Source: Pseudisothecium myosuroides (lineage: Eukaryota; Streptophyta; Bryopsida; Hypnales; Lembophyllaceae). Taken from it: a stretch of 64,000 nucleotides of DNA. Both the position numbers and the translations under genes were made by a program. This document shows positions 50,063 through 59,952 of this stretch, piece after piece. How positions within the stretch are numbered: position 1 is the stretch's first letter; each line of letters begins with the position of its first letter. The stretch spans positions 3,534,001 to 3,598,000 of the forward strand of contig OX637296.1 in assembly GCA_951799445.1 (NCBI GenBank), read 5' to 3'. Under the pieces are notes generated by a model that was given only the letters and a program-made list of their open reading frames with translations, was not told the origin of the DNA and did no database searches.

Positions 50063-51313
50063 TTAACCCCTAAAGGACCGGCATGCATTTTTTAGCAACA
50101 TAAAAATTTTGGATAGCATTACAAGGAATTTCAGCCCCCGGAAGGGCCGCGAGTTTTGACTCCCCTGGGTGCAATTGCAGAAAAAATTCAAATAAAAAAT
50201 TATTTGATTTCGGGTGCTGATGTGGCACTACTAGTGCCACGTCAGACTTTTTTATTTTTTTAATATTTTTTTAATATTCTTTAATTAAAAAATAATTTTT
50301 TTCAATTTTAAAAAAAAAAATATTAAAAAAATATTTAAAAAATAAAAAAATAATTTTTAATTATTCTGTAATTGCATTGCAAGGGTGCCAAAAATCATTT
50401 GTTAACGGCTTCTTTGAGGCCTGAAACTTCTTGGAATGGCACGTGTAATTGGAGATTTCCATATTTTAGGTTGCAATTTTAATGGAAGGTGGGAACAAGG
50501 AATAACTTTCATATGTACTAAATTTCATAACATTTGGAAATATAAGTCAAAAGTTATGGCCCAATATGTTACTTTTTTCGTAACTGGGCAGTCCAGGCAA
50601 ATTAAAAAAATCACTTTTTTCAAAAACAAAAATTTGAAATTGGTTTTCTAGAGTTATATATACATGGAAAGCTTTGAATCATTCCATTTCAATTAATGAG
50701 TCAAAAGTTATGAGAAGTTTTAGTTTGCAGGCAGTCATGAATTTTTCACACTAAAATAAACTTTGAAGTCCTTTATCTTACTCGATTTTCAATATTTTTT
50801 GAAAAAAATAAAATCATAGGGTGTAGATTGTTTATTGTGACATTACAGCCATTTGAATTGGTATTTTTCAATTTTATAACTAAATTCTTAACAATTTTGT
50901 ATTTTGAATCATTCTCTACTTCTTTCCACTTGCCATTTGTTTCCTATATGTTGTACAATTCCAAATGAAGTAAAAACTTTCAAACATGTAGCAACTTGCC
51001 TTGAAGAATGAATCCAAAGAGTAACCACCATTTTGGACATTTTTTCATACAAATGTGACCTTGTAAAGTGCAGCCGCCCGATTTTTTGTAGGACCAAAAA
51101 AATGATTTTTGTCAATTCAAACACTAATATTTTGCAATCTACACAATGGAAATTTCTGAAATTTTTTCTACATCTTCTCAAACTAGCGTATTACAAGATC
51201 CTATGGTTATATGTATCTAAAAATGTTTTTTTTTCCAAAATTTGGTAATTGTATTGGAAATGGTAGTTTTGGAGCGTTTTCGGTAAAAACAGTCACAAAA
51301 CTTTAGGGGTTAA
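50063..51313 (+). mobile_element. Element B: 1,243-bp TTAA-flanked TIR transposon (piggyBac-like ends)
   Basis: TTAA (50063-50066), CCCCTAAAGG at the left; CTTTAGGGG (51301-51309), TTAA (51310-51313) at the right. The body has no transposase frame. Left-end and interior sequence match element A in reverse complement; the right 410 bp match the relic at 27,620-28,054. Just inside the left end is a GC-richer stretch (50,110-50,240) followed by a poly-A/T tract (50,240-50,360) not seen in A, so B carries an internal insertion or A a deletion. Confidence 0.83.
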
Positions 51314-51800
51314 TTCATTAAGGAAAACCTTCATAAGTGGTTGAGCCTTCTAAAGTGTTTTCCTTTTCTTTTGGAAAACATAGCCACTTAGAGCTTCAAA
51401 TATACTATGCAAAGGAAAGAAAAAAAATTTAAAAAAAAATTAAATCCATAAGAAAATGACTTCCATAGAGTAGGCCTAATTTTCACTCTATAAAAGTCCA
51501 TAACCGTATGAAATACAATGATATTGGCACCAAAGAATTTGTTTTTAGGTAAAGAAAATGTTTTCATTTATTCTTACATTAGTCACTATAAACCTTTTCT
51601 ATGTATTTATATTTTTTTAAAAGTCCACATGTATAAAACTTAACTATTGTGTCAATCCATACATTTATCTTTGAGAGTCTATAAATCAATTTGATAGACA
51701 TTGGTTGTCAAAAAAATACATAGATGTTTTTTTCATCAAGTATTCTAATTTTTTTTAATCCAAAAATAATATAAAGAACTACAATATTTTGAGTGACATT
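51314..51800. other. AT-rich stretch next to element B
   Basis: Mostly A/T runs. The minus strand near 51,450-51,540 can be read as NIIVFHTVMDFYRVKIRPTL, protein-like in character, so the decayed gene may extend to here; not strong enough to include. Confidence 0.3.
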
Positions 51801-52594
51801 AATTTTAGAATACATATCCTTCCTCAAATCAACATTTAAGTTTTTTTCTTTTTTTGTATTAATTAAAACATTAAATCATCTATTTTCTTGAGATTTGGCA
51901 CTTTTCTAGTTTTCCTATTTAGAGCTTTTTTTTAATGAATTTCCTTCGGTGATTACCTTCATCTTAAAGGTGCATACATTGGCCATATTAAAAATAAAAT
52001 AAAAATCGGTTTTATAATTTTAAGGTACACTAGAAAAATTCATGAATACAGTTGCAAAACGCAACAAGTAGTACAAGTGTTTTGTGCAATCACCCTTTTT
52101 TATGTTCAATTTTTGCAACAAAAATGATAACAATTACAATTTTTCACAAAGTTAATTAAAAAAATTTAGGGTGATGTATAATTCAAAATTTCAAGTAATA
52201 AAAATATAAGATTTTTGTTTGAATACAATTTAAAAGGCTAAGTTTAGCTCCAAGAGGAAGTTTGACCTTTTCACAATGGATCAAGTCCTTTAGGCATACT
52301 TTTAAAAAATGGTTTGCAAATGAGTATACGACATCAATAGTCCCAATTTTGTAATTTTCAAAATTTATTTTTATTGAATCAAATGTGGCAGCTAATGGTT
52401 TAGAATCAAATTCACAAACATGTTTCAAATTTGTAGAGGTACATTTTAGACCACAAAATTCATCTATATGATTTAATCTACGATTCCATGTTGCCAATTG
52501 GATTGTCTTAGTTTCATCTTCATTAAATTTTATTAGTATTGAACCGACCTCATTTAATTCTTTTTTATAAGTTTCAAAAGTAGAAGCTATGTAT

Positions 52595-53257
52595 TTAATT
52601 CCTAAATGCCCAAGGCACCAAATTTTGGTGTCAGCAAAACTTTGAAGTTAAATAAAACCTAACCAAGTTGCTATTTTTTGTAATTTATATTTTTAAAATT
52701 TTCTTTTTGAAGTCTAGTTTTAGCGCCAAAAGTCCGATTTTGAAAATGATGGATTATAATTTTTCTATTCAAGATTTGATGCAAGGATACCCAATGCAAT
52801 CTTGACTTTCCGTAGTGTTGATTGTTGAGGGCTCTTAGAAATGAGCCTCAAATACATTAGATCTTGGAGGAAAAATCACATTAGAAATTCATTTAAAAAT
52901 ATTGTAGAGTAAATTTTGGAAAGCCGGAAATTGAGTGGGGTTATGCATGTTAGGTTCTCTAACCTTATATTTTTTTTGTTGACCAACTTTTTAGATTTGG
53001 CATGTGAAAAGAGGATTGAAATACTTCAAGTCACTGTTGCAATTTTAACACCTTCATGTTCAATCATTATAACCTTTCAATTCATAAGTAATATTGTTGT
53101 GTTTTCTTTTCCTATGTGACCTCTAATATGTCTAGTTTGAATTTGTACGATTACAATTCATAAAAAATTGATACAACTTATCAAAATGTTGGCTTTTTGT
53201 TCAATTTAGAGCAAATTTCTAGAAGTTCAAAACAGGCCTTGGGCATTTAGGGGTTAA
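52595..53257. mobile_element. Element D: 655-bp TTAA-flanked TIR element inside the decayed gene
   Basis: TTAA (52595-52598) then TTCCTAAATGCCCAAGGC; the right end in reverse complement is CCCCTAAATGCCCAAGGC, then TTAA (53254-53257): 16 of 18 terminal bases match. The first bases of its ends continue like the left end of element A (CCCCTAAA..CCCAAGGCCT), so it belongs to the same or a sister family. Counting across the element with one TTAA omitted, the minus-strand frame of the surrounding decayed gene stays in register. No coding capacity of its own was recognised. Confidence 0.82.
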
Positions 53258-54682
53258 AGTTCTATTGAATGCCTATAATTTAAATAAAACCATCCCTTTT
53301 GAAATCAACAGTTGTAGCATTTGAAATTGGTCCACATAGATTTTTATCATGAAAAAGTGAGCTGCAAAACTTCCAATACTAACTAAGATTTCATATATTT
53401 GAAGAATACTAGGGTGGTATCGCTTTCCATTTCTGCTCTGATTATTTTTGTGAATATTCAAAAAATTCTTGGCCATATCAATTAGAAAATAATATAAATT
53501 TGTCTCTCTTCCAAAAGTATCTACATTTAATAAATGAAGGAATAATTTAGCTATCTTAGGTAACTCTTCTTTTTAACAACAGTAGCTCAATTTTGCGAAC
53601 AAGTAATTTTTACACATAAGTGCTTTAGTAAGGCAATTTAAAAAAACAAACTTGATCAAGTTGTAATTCATATCTATTTTTCCATTTTCTTCACAAGTTT
53701 ATTAATTCACTTCTTTGCTGATATTCAAGATTCACTTGGATGCAATTCCTTTCTCTACAAATTTGTATTAATGATTTTAGCCTCATAACTTGTTTCCAAA
53801 AATTTGGATCATTAGGAATTAAGGAACAATTGTCATAAGAAAAAAAGGTACAATTTTCATGCTAAAAGGTTCCTTTATTTCAATTATTCTTTTTTTAATT
53901 CATGAAAGAGTATTTATAATTTGAATCGATGTATCAATCCTCACCATTGTGCAAATTACATTTTAATGATGAAATATTATGATTATTTTTCACAATTTTT
54001 AGGTTATTCTCTTAAAATCTATGACACAAAATGTTTTTATAGAATTCAACCATGTGTGATTTAGGAACATCATGAATACAAGGCACATAGGATGTCAGAT
54101 ATTGTGCCTTATTAGCTGCAACATCCTTTGCCATCCAAACTTGTATACTAGATTGATTTGACCTAGTTGAAGTGCTTGCTCTCTTGTCTTAGGATGTTGT
54201 CATCCATTAATATCTTGCCCGAAGGTGTCTGTGACCCCAAATTTTCCTTCATAATCACAAATTTTGCATTGCCACAAAAGTCTGTCCAACATCTCAACTC
54301 CTGAACCATAAAATGATTAATTTAGTGACTTCAAGTATGGAATATTAAGCAAATTTAGATTCAAGTATTTTGACCAATTCAAAAATCAATTGTTTAATAA
54401 GTAACTTGCATTAAAAAATAAATCATCTTCCTGCTTAAAATGACAAAATCAAAGAGCATACCTTCTTTGCTTTGTTTTTTTATCCAGATCTTCCTCTTTT
54501 CAATTACCAAAGCTTCCTTCAGAGCTTTTTTTCAACAACCTTTTGGGCTTTATTTTTTGAAAGAAGAGCAATGCACACCATTTTTATGATTCACACTTGG
54601 ATTTTAAATGGTTTGAGAAATGTTGAAGATTATTACATACTTGAGGAGAAAATCCCTTATCACAAGGAATACAATTAACCAG

Positions 54683-55258
54683 TCACAAAACCTTTTTCTT
54701 CCCTTTTTCACTCAATTTCGGACAATACTCTCCAAATTGATCAAACGGACATGAAACGTGTAGTTTCTCCCCATTTTTTTGAAGTTTAGGAAGAATGCTA
54801 CATTTTTTACTTATAGAAACATCAATAGACGATCCAATATTCATTGAATCTAAAGATTTTGATCCAAGAGAATAAGATTTGAATCGCCCCTCATCAAATT
54901 TGATTCTCGTAGGAGATGAATCTGAAATTTGATCCTCACTACTTGTAGGGGGAAATGATCTTCTCTCACCATCTTTTTTACTTTTTTCTTCAATGTTTTC
55001 TATTGGAGGCTTGTTCTCCATAATTTTCTCATGAAATTTTTTGTGGCAACTACAAGAACCACATTTTTTGGCATTTTCTACAGAAGGTAAGAAACATTGA
55101 CAAAAATCTAGAATACTACTTCTACAACAACCACGTGCATATGGCAATGTTCTAATAGGCACTTGGAAATGACTATGGCATTTATAGCAATCACAAAACA
55201 TTGGATCAATTTTAGAAGAGTCAAACTCTTGACAACCACAAGTAATGCCTGCATCCAT
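54683..55258 (-). CDS. Cys/His-rich protein, 191 residues, unknown (possibly first exon of the decayed gene)
   Basis: An uninterrupted ATG-to-stop frame in DNA of ~35% GC. The first 80 residues have many paired Cys/His: TCGCQEF, FCDCYKCHSHF, GCCRSS, FCQCF and KKCGSCSCHKKFH, as in a zinc-binding module. The rest is Ser/Lys-rich with PKLQKNGEKLHVSCPFDQFG near the end. The pattern does not match a zinc-finger class I can name. The frame ends KKKVL-stop, and an alternative donor (AAAAAG|GTTTTG) at the end could instead splice on to the fragments downstream. It may encode a real protein or be the best-preserved piece of the pseudogene. Confidence 0.5.
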   Translation of the reverse strand: MDAGITCGCQEFDSSKIDPMFCDCYKCHSHFQVPIRTLPYARGCCRSSILDFCQCFLPSVENAKKCGSCSCHKKFHEKIMENKPPIENIEEKSKKDGERRSFPPTSSEDQISDSSPTRIKFDEGRFKSYSLGSKSLDSMNIGSSIDVSISKKCSILPKLQKNGEKLHVSCPFDQFGEYCPKLSEKGKKKVL

Positions 55259-55261
55259 GCA

Positions 55262-57310
55262 TGCACACTTTGTTCAAGAAAGCTCCATGGCTTGGAAGTT
55301 GAGAAATTGATCCAAAAAACTCTTCAATACTCATTTACACCTTTTCACAAGTAGTTACAAAAGGGCCCTAGAAAAAAAATCCACACAAGACAATTTATGA
55401 TACTATAATGAACCAAACTCAAATGCCTATTTATTCAATTGTAGGTGCAGTTACCTTATAATTGATTGAAATGACTAATGTTTGCATAAGAAACAAAACA
55501 AAATATGGCCATGTGGATCATGAGTCTAGACTATGGATGCTCACAAACTCCAATATAATGCTCTCATACTTTAGTTAATCTATAGTCATAGTTTAATTAA
55601 ATTTACACAATGGATGCAATTTTGGATTATGTTTTCGAAACATTGGAAGATCTTCCGATGCTGAAGGATATAGACGTCTCAAAGATTTGCATGTAATATA
55701 TGCAATACATGCAAAACATCATGAGATCTCTTGATGTTTTGTATACATTTTCAAATTAATTTTTTTATTATAATTTTTGAACTTTGAAATGTCTAAATTT
55801 AATTAAATATGGGAATCCTTCAAACAATCATTTTCAACTTGATGCCATTCAATGCAAAATTCAAATGCACCCAGTACTTAATCATAATGAATAATACGGT
55901 CATCACTCAATGTACATCTTAGACCTGAAACAACTATTTTACACTAACAACTAAACAAATTAAAGCACTATTAAAAAAAATGTTGTAGATCATCAATATA
56001 AGTAATAAATATGTATCAAGTCATTTACAAAGTATAAGGAAAAAGAAAAAACAAAAGCGATTCACTTCCATTTTTGTGACAAAGAGCATGATTTGCCTAA
56101 TAAATGGGAACCTTTGGCATAATAGCGATTATGCTATCATGAACAAAAAAAAGCGATTTGTGCAAAATTAATATGTCAAGGCATCATTTGAAGTGGTATA
56201 TTTTTGTCCCACTATCTTAAAGTATCTAAGAATTTCTAACTGATTTAAAAAATATAGATTTTACATAGTAAATTTTACAATTTTAGATAATTCTCCAGCC
56301 AAGGTTCTAAGAATATAAGTTGATGTTATGTGCAACCTAGATATACTAGATGGTTTATATGCTAACAGACATAGAAGAAGATAGACATAATTAATAAAGT
56401 TTAATACCATTAGTCTTTAGTGAGCTTGGAAACCACTTTCAGAAGTTCTTAGTGTATAAAGCAACATTGGATATCTCTTCAGGTTGTACAATACTCAAAT
56501 CAGAGAACTTGCACGTTCCAAATATCATTCAAAATATAATAGATAAAACCATTACACTTGTCCCATAGAACCACAAAATATATGTCATAGCCATCAAGAA
56601 GAAAACAATTAAAAATCCAATAGACAAATACTACATCCAGGTGCAGAAGCTCATAAATCGATGATTTGTTGAGTACCTTCCTTTTGTCCGCCGTAAGTTG
56701 AGGAGCACTAAGCCAAATTACATTGCTAACATTGTCATTGTTTGGTGTAAATAATACAAACATCCAACTTAACAAGAGTTTTTCTCATTCAAAGTTAAAT
56801 TGTATCAAGTGAATGCCCACAAAACATCAACACGCTGTATCCAAAAAAAAGGAATTATTAGAGCACCAATGAGTAAAAAGCAAGCAAAATATCATTTGAA
56901 ATTTTTTTTTACACCACCGCCGCCTTATTGTATTTGTGGTCTCAAAGCTCGGAGTTTGTCTGCCTGTTCTCATCAATAGCAATGATGTGGTGCAAGGTTT
57001 TGGAAGCATGAATTGAAAAGAAGGTAAGTGGAAAGGAAGAAAGTGAAAAGGTAGCAAGCAAAAAGGAGGCAGCGGAAGGAAGGCTGAAGGAAGCAAATAT
57101 TAGGTAGTATTGGCAGAGTCTAAAATTGAAATTTGGTGTGTTGATTGAGATTGTATAAAAAAATCAATTTAATAGGTCAGCTTTGAAAAATAGGTCTAGA
57201 AAGGTCAAATTTTGAAAGATATTCTTACTAGTCAAAATTGGGATTATTTAACTTTCTTTAGGGTGATAACCTTCAACAAAGGTAGATAAATGCAATTTGG
57301 ACCATTCAAT
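55262..57310. other. AT-rich intergenic stretch without supported gene
   Basis: No family-like frame seen. A homopurine stretch on the plus strand at 57,010-57,095 (repeated GGAAAGGAAGAAAG-like words) gives a spurious Leu/Pro/Phe frame on the minus strand. Confidence 0.5.
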
Positions 57311-57313
57311 TTT

Positions 57314-58340
57314 CTTAACATAATGTAGAGCATAGTTGATTTTTTTTGTTTCCCTTAATCAACATTTGTATCTTATGCAATCTCCTTCAAGTATATCAAA
57401 TTTTTAGTTCCAAAAAAACAAAATTCCATTTTTGGTGAATTTTTTTTCATGGTTTGACATGATAATTCATTGAAAAACATTGATGATGAGTTTTCTAAAT
57501 TCAATTGCGGAGATATGTAGGAAACATCCATACTCACATCTTTCCTTGAACAAGCATCTCCAAAAAAGTTTTAAATTCTTTCTATAGAAGTTTCAATGAT
57601 GGCGTGAATAATGCCCATATTTTTGAAAATTAATATTACTTTGTTGTAATTAGATTTCTCTATTTAACCTCACATTGTAACTAATTTTGTTTATTTGAGC
57701 ATGATAGTACAATTAATTTACCAAAATCTACTTACAATAAAGAGACATCAATTTTCAAAAATTTGGGCACTATTCACGCCAACATTGAAACCTCTATAGA
57801 GGGAATTGTGAAACATTTTTGGAGATCTACCATACCTTAAGTTTGGCTATTTGTTTTGCTTTGTTTGTTTGTTTTGTTACATTGAGATGTCTAGGACCGT
57901 GCGTCTCTTAGTAGCATACTTGGTATCATTAGAAAGCCCTCAACGAGGAGGAGTGCATGGGCTTTGTTTTGTGGTGTTAAGACCTATGGTGTGAAAGTTA
58001 CTGAATTTTTAAGTTTTTATTAATTAAAAAATTAAAAAATTACTTTTATTTTTATTTTGACTATGGCAATGGCATAGGGCACACAATTGCTTGTTGAAGG
58101 AAAAATATGCATATGGATGTTTTCTACACATCTCCGCAATCAATTTAAAAAAACTCATCATTACTGTTTTTCAATGAATTATCATGTAAAAACATGATTT
58201 TTTAAAAAAAAATTTCACCACAAATGGAGTTTTTGCTTTTTTGGAATTGAAAATTTGATATGCTTGATGAGGGATTGCGTGAAGATACAAAATGTTAATT
58301 GAGGGAAACAAAAAATTTCAACTGTGTTTTACATTAAGGT
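57314..58340. repeat. Long inverted repeat (hairpin of ~340-bp arms) with a 262-bp insertion in one arm
   Basis: The left arm, 57,314-57,657, pairs with two segments on the right: its inner part (57,556-57,657) with 57,724-57,826 and its outer part (57,314-57,555) with 58,089-58,340. The apical loop is about 66 bp (57,658-57,723). Matching is close, with scattered mismatches. The right arm is split at exactly the base pairing with 57,555/57,556 by 57,827-58,088. A transcript across it would fold into a long near-perfect hairpin. Confidence 0.85.
57830..57935 (+). repeat. Dispersed repeat Y, copy 2, inside the insertion that splits the hairpin arm
   Basis: Direct-orientation partner of 49,529-49,616. 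It forms the left 40% of the 262-bp insertion at 57,827-58,088, whose left edge coincides with the start of the shared sequence. Confidence 0.65.
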
Positions 58341-58586
58341 AGGAGGCTGTAAAATGGAGCGAGCATTAAAATGAAACATGACTTAGAGCTACATTTTGCT
58401 TTCTTCAAAGTACCACCTATGCACATTTCAGGAGGTGGTCCATTTTGATAACCACAAATGACCACTTTTTTCCAACTTCAAATATTTGTAACTAATTCCA
58501 CAAAGGTCCAAAAAATATGAAACGACTTGGGTTAGATTTCAATTCCACTTGTCTTTCAAGGAAAATTTACTGAAAAATATTTCAAG

Positions 58587-59952
58587 ATGTTTTACCTCCC
58601 CAAAATTCAGTTTCAGCGCTTAGATGCTACCTCCTACCTTATGCCAAGAGAACTGAATGGTCCAAATTGCACCCGTCAACCTTTGTTGTTGGAGGGTATT
58701 GTACAGTACTGTACAAGGCACGTTTCCCATCATCCTCGTCGACATATTTCGTCCTTCTCACCATTTCTCGTCCTGCTTACCCCTTTCGTTCGTTTTCTCC
58801 TTCGTTCGTCCGACTCTTCCGTTCGTCCATCTCTTTCCGTTCGTCCGAGCGTCTCCTTCCCTTTCCTGTCCCCCTTCCCCCGGTTGTCTCTCTCTCTCTC
58901 TCTCGCCTCGTTTTGTCTGCGCATTTCTGCTTCCCCTGTTCCTTTTCCTTCCACCGCAGCCTTTTCAAATCCTTACAAACCACTGCTACGTTACCCCGCG
59001 TCCATGTCCTTCTCTTCTAACCCTGACGTCGTCGTGTTTTAGGATGGTACCGAAGTCTCCACTGCGCTCTTCTCGTTGCTTCTATTGATCGCTCGCTCGG
59101 CGAGTGGCGCCCCGCACTTAGGACAAGGTCAGTACGTTTGCTGCAGCCATGCCATTGTCTGCGAGCCATCGTCTGCGTGTGTTTCGCGTAGGTTAAGTTA
59201 GGTCATTGCGTTTTGAGTTTGGTGAGGATGTTCGGGAGAGAATCTGAGGGCGTACACTGTGGATTGCGGCGGGATGACTTCGTTTGAAAACTAGCGAGAA
59301 ACTGTGGTTTCTGATTTGTCGTTAGGTCGATGATGGCAGTGATTGAGGTTTGTGTAGATAGAGTGTTTCTATTTATTATTTATTATTTATTGTTTTTTTT
59401 ATGTTTTGGTGTGTTCTGGCGCATTTTGAGTGATTAGTGGTTTTCTGATTTGTCGTGGCGGAAATGATTGGTTAAAGCGTGGATTGATTAGTGGAGTGTA
59501 AAGAGAGGTGGAGGTTGAGGATTTTGTGTTTGAGGAGAATTAGGTGACTGAGAGGTTTAGTTTTTTTGAAGTAATCTCGGTTGCAGTTGCCATTTGTGCA
59601 GTGTTTTCGTCCTGGAGGAGCTTGAGGTGGATACTTTATTTGATTGAATCTGGATGGAGCGCGTCGGAATGTAAATGGAGAGCATGAGGCTGGAGAGTTC
59701 TGGAGGGAAGAGCAAATTGCAGCGATTAGGCTGTTATGAATCGCTGGTAGTAGTGAATCGAAGCGGTTTGGAATAGGCGTTTCGTAGAGGAAGGAGGCTT
59801 TGCGATGAATTAAGAATCGAATCGCTTCTGTTGCATCCTTATTTCTTGAAGTGCGGAGGCTCTATTCTTTAGTGATATGTACAGGGTAGAAGCGGTGCGT
59901 GCTTTTTACACCAAGATAGGAGAGGAGAGGCTTGGAATTTCTGTCCAGTAGT
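58587..59952 (+). promoter_or_regulatory. Promoter, 5' leader and 5'-UTR intron of WAPL
   Basis: A long pyrimidine-rich tract (58,735-58,975) with a (TC)n run at 58,886-58,905 marks the likely core promoter or start of the leader. A donor-like AAG|GTCAGT at ~59,127 and acceptor TATGTACAG at ~59,883 suggest a ~0.75-kb intron in the 5' UTR. Overlapping frames in this pyrimidine tract (three on plus, two on minus) are low-complexity and not taken as genes. Confidence 0.5.

Larger units (their letters stand above)
51800..55258 (-). pseudogene. Decayed multi-fragment gene, transposase-like, unrecognised family
   Basis: Between 55,258 and ~51,860 the minus strand carries a chain of protein-like fragments in order: the Cys/His-rich frame 54683-55258; 54462-54526 (LKEALVIEKRKIWIKKQSKE) joined in phase by a good donor and acceptor to 54203-54300 (MLDRLLWQCKICDYEGKFG), which hits a TGA; ~54,025-54,153 in another frame (MAKDVAANKAQYLTSYVPC); ~53,710-53,830 (PNFWKQVMRLKSLIQICRER); 53,300-53,450 (NGKRYHPSILQIYEILVS); then, after element D, 52205-52597 (FETYKKELNEVGSILIKFNE followed by DET); and ~51,860-52,110 (LQKLNIKKGDC). 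Stops and frame changes between fragments show decay. The order Cys-rich end, helical part, RYHPSI... segment, and an acidic ED-E cluster is reminiscent of cut-and-paste transposases, but I cannot name the superfamily. Confidence 0.5.

Noticed and set aside
56827..57096. Minus-strand Leu/Pro/Phe-rich frame of 89 codons
   Set aside because: Generated by a homopurine tract on the plus strand.
58587..59088. Overlapping frames of 117-151 codons on plus and 68-74 on minus
   Set aside because: Pyrimidine-rich low-complexity leader of WAPL gives Ser/Phe/Pro-rich frames in all three phases; not evidence of coding.
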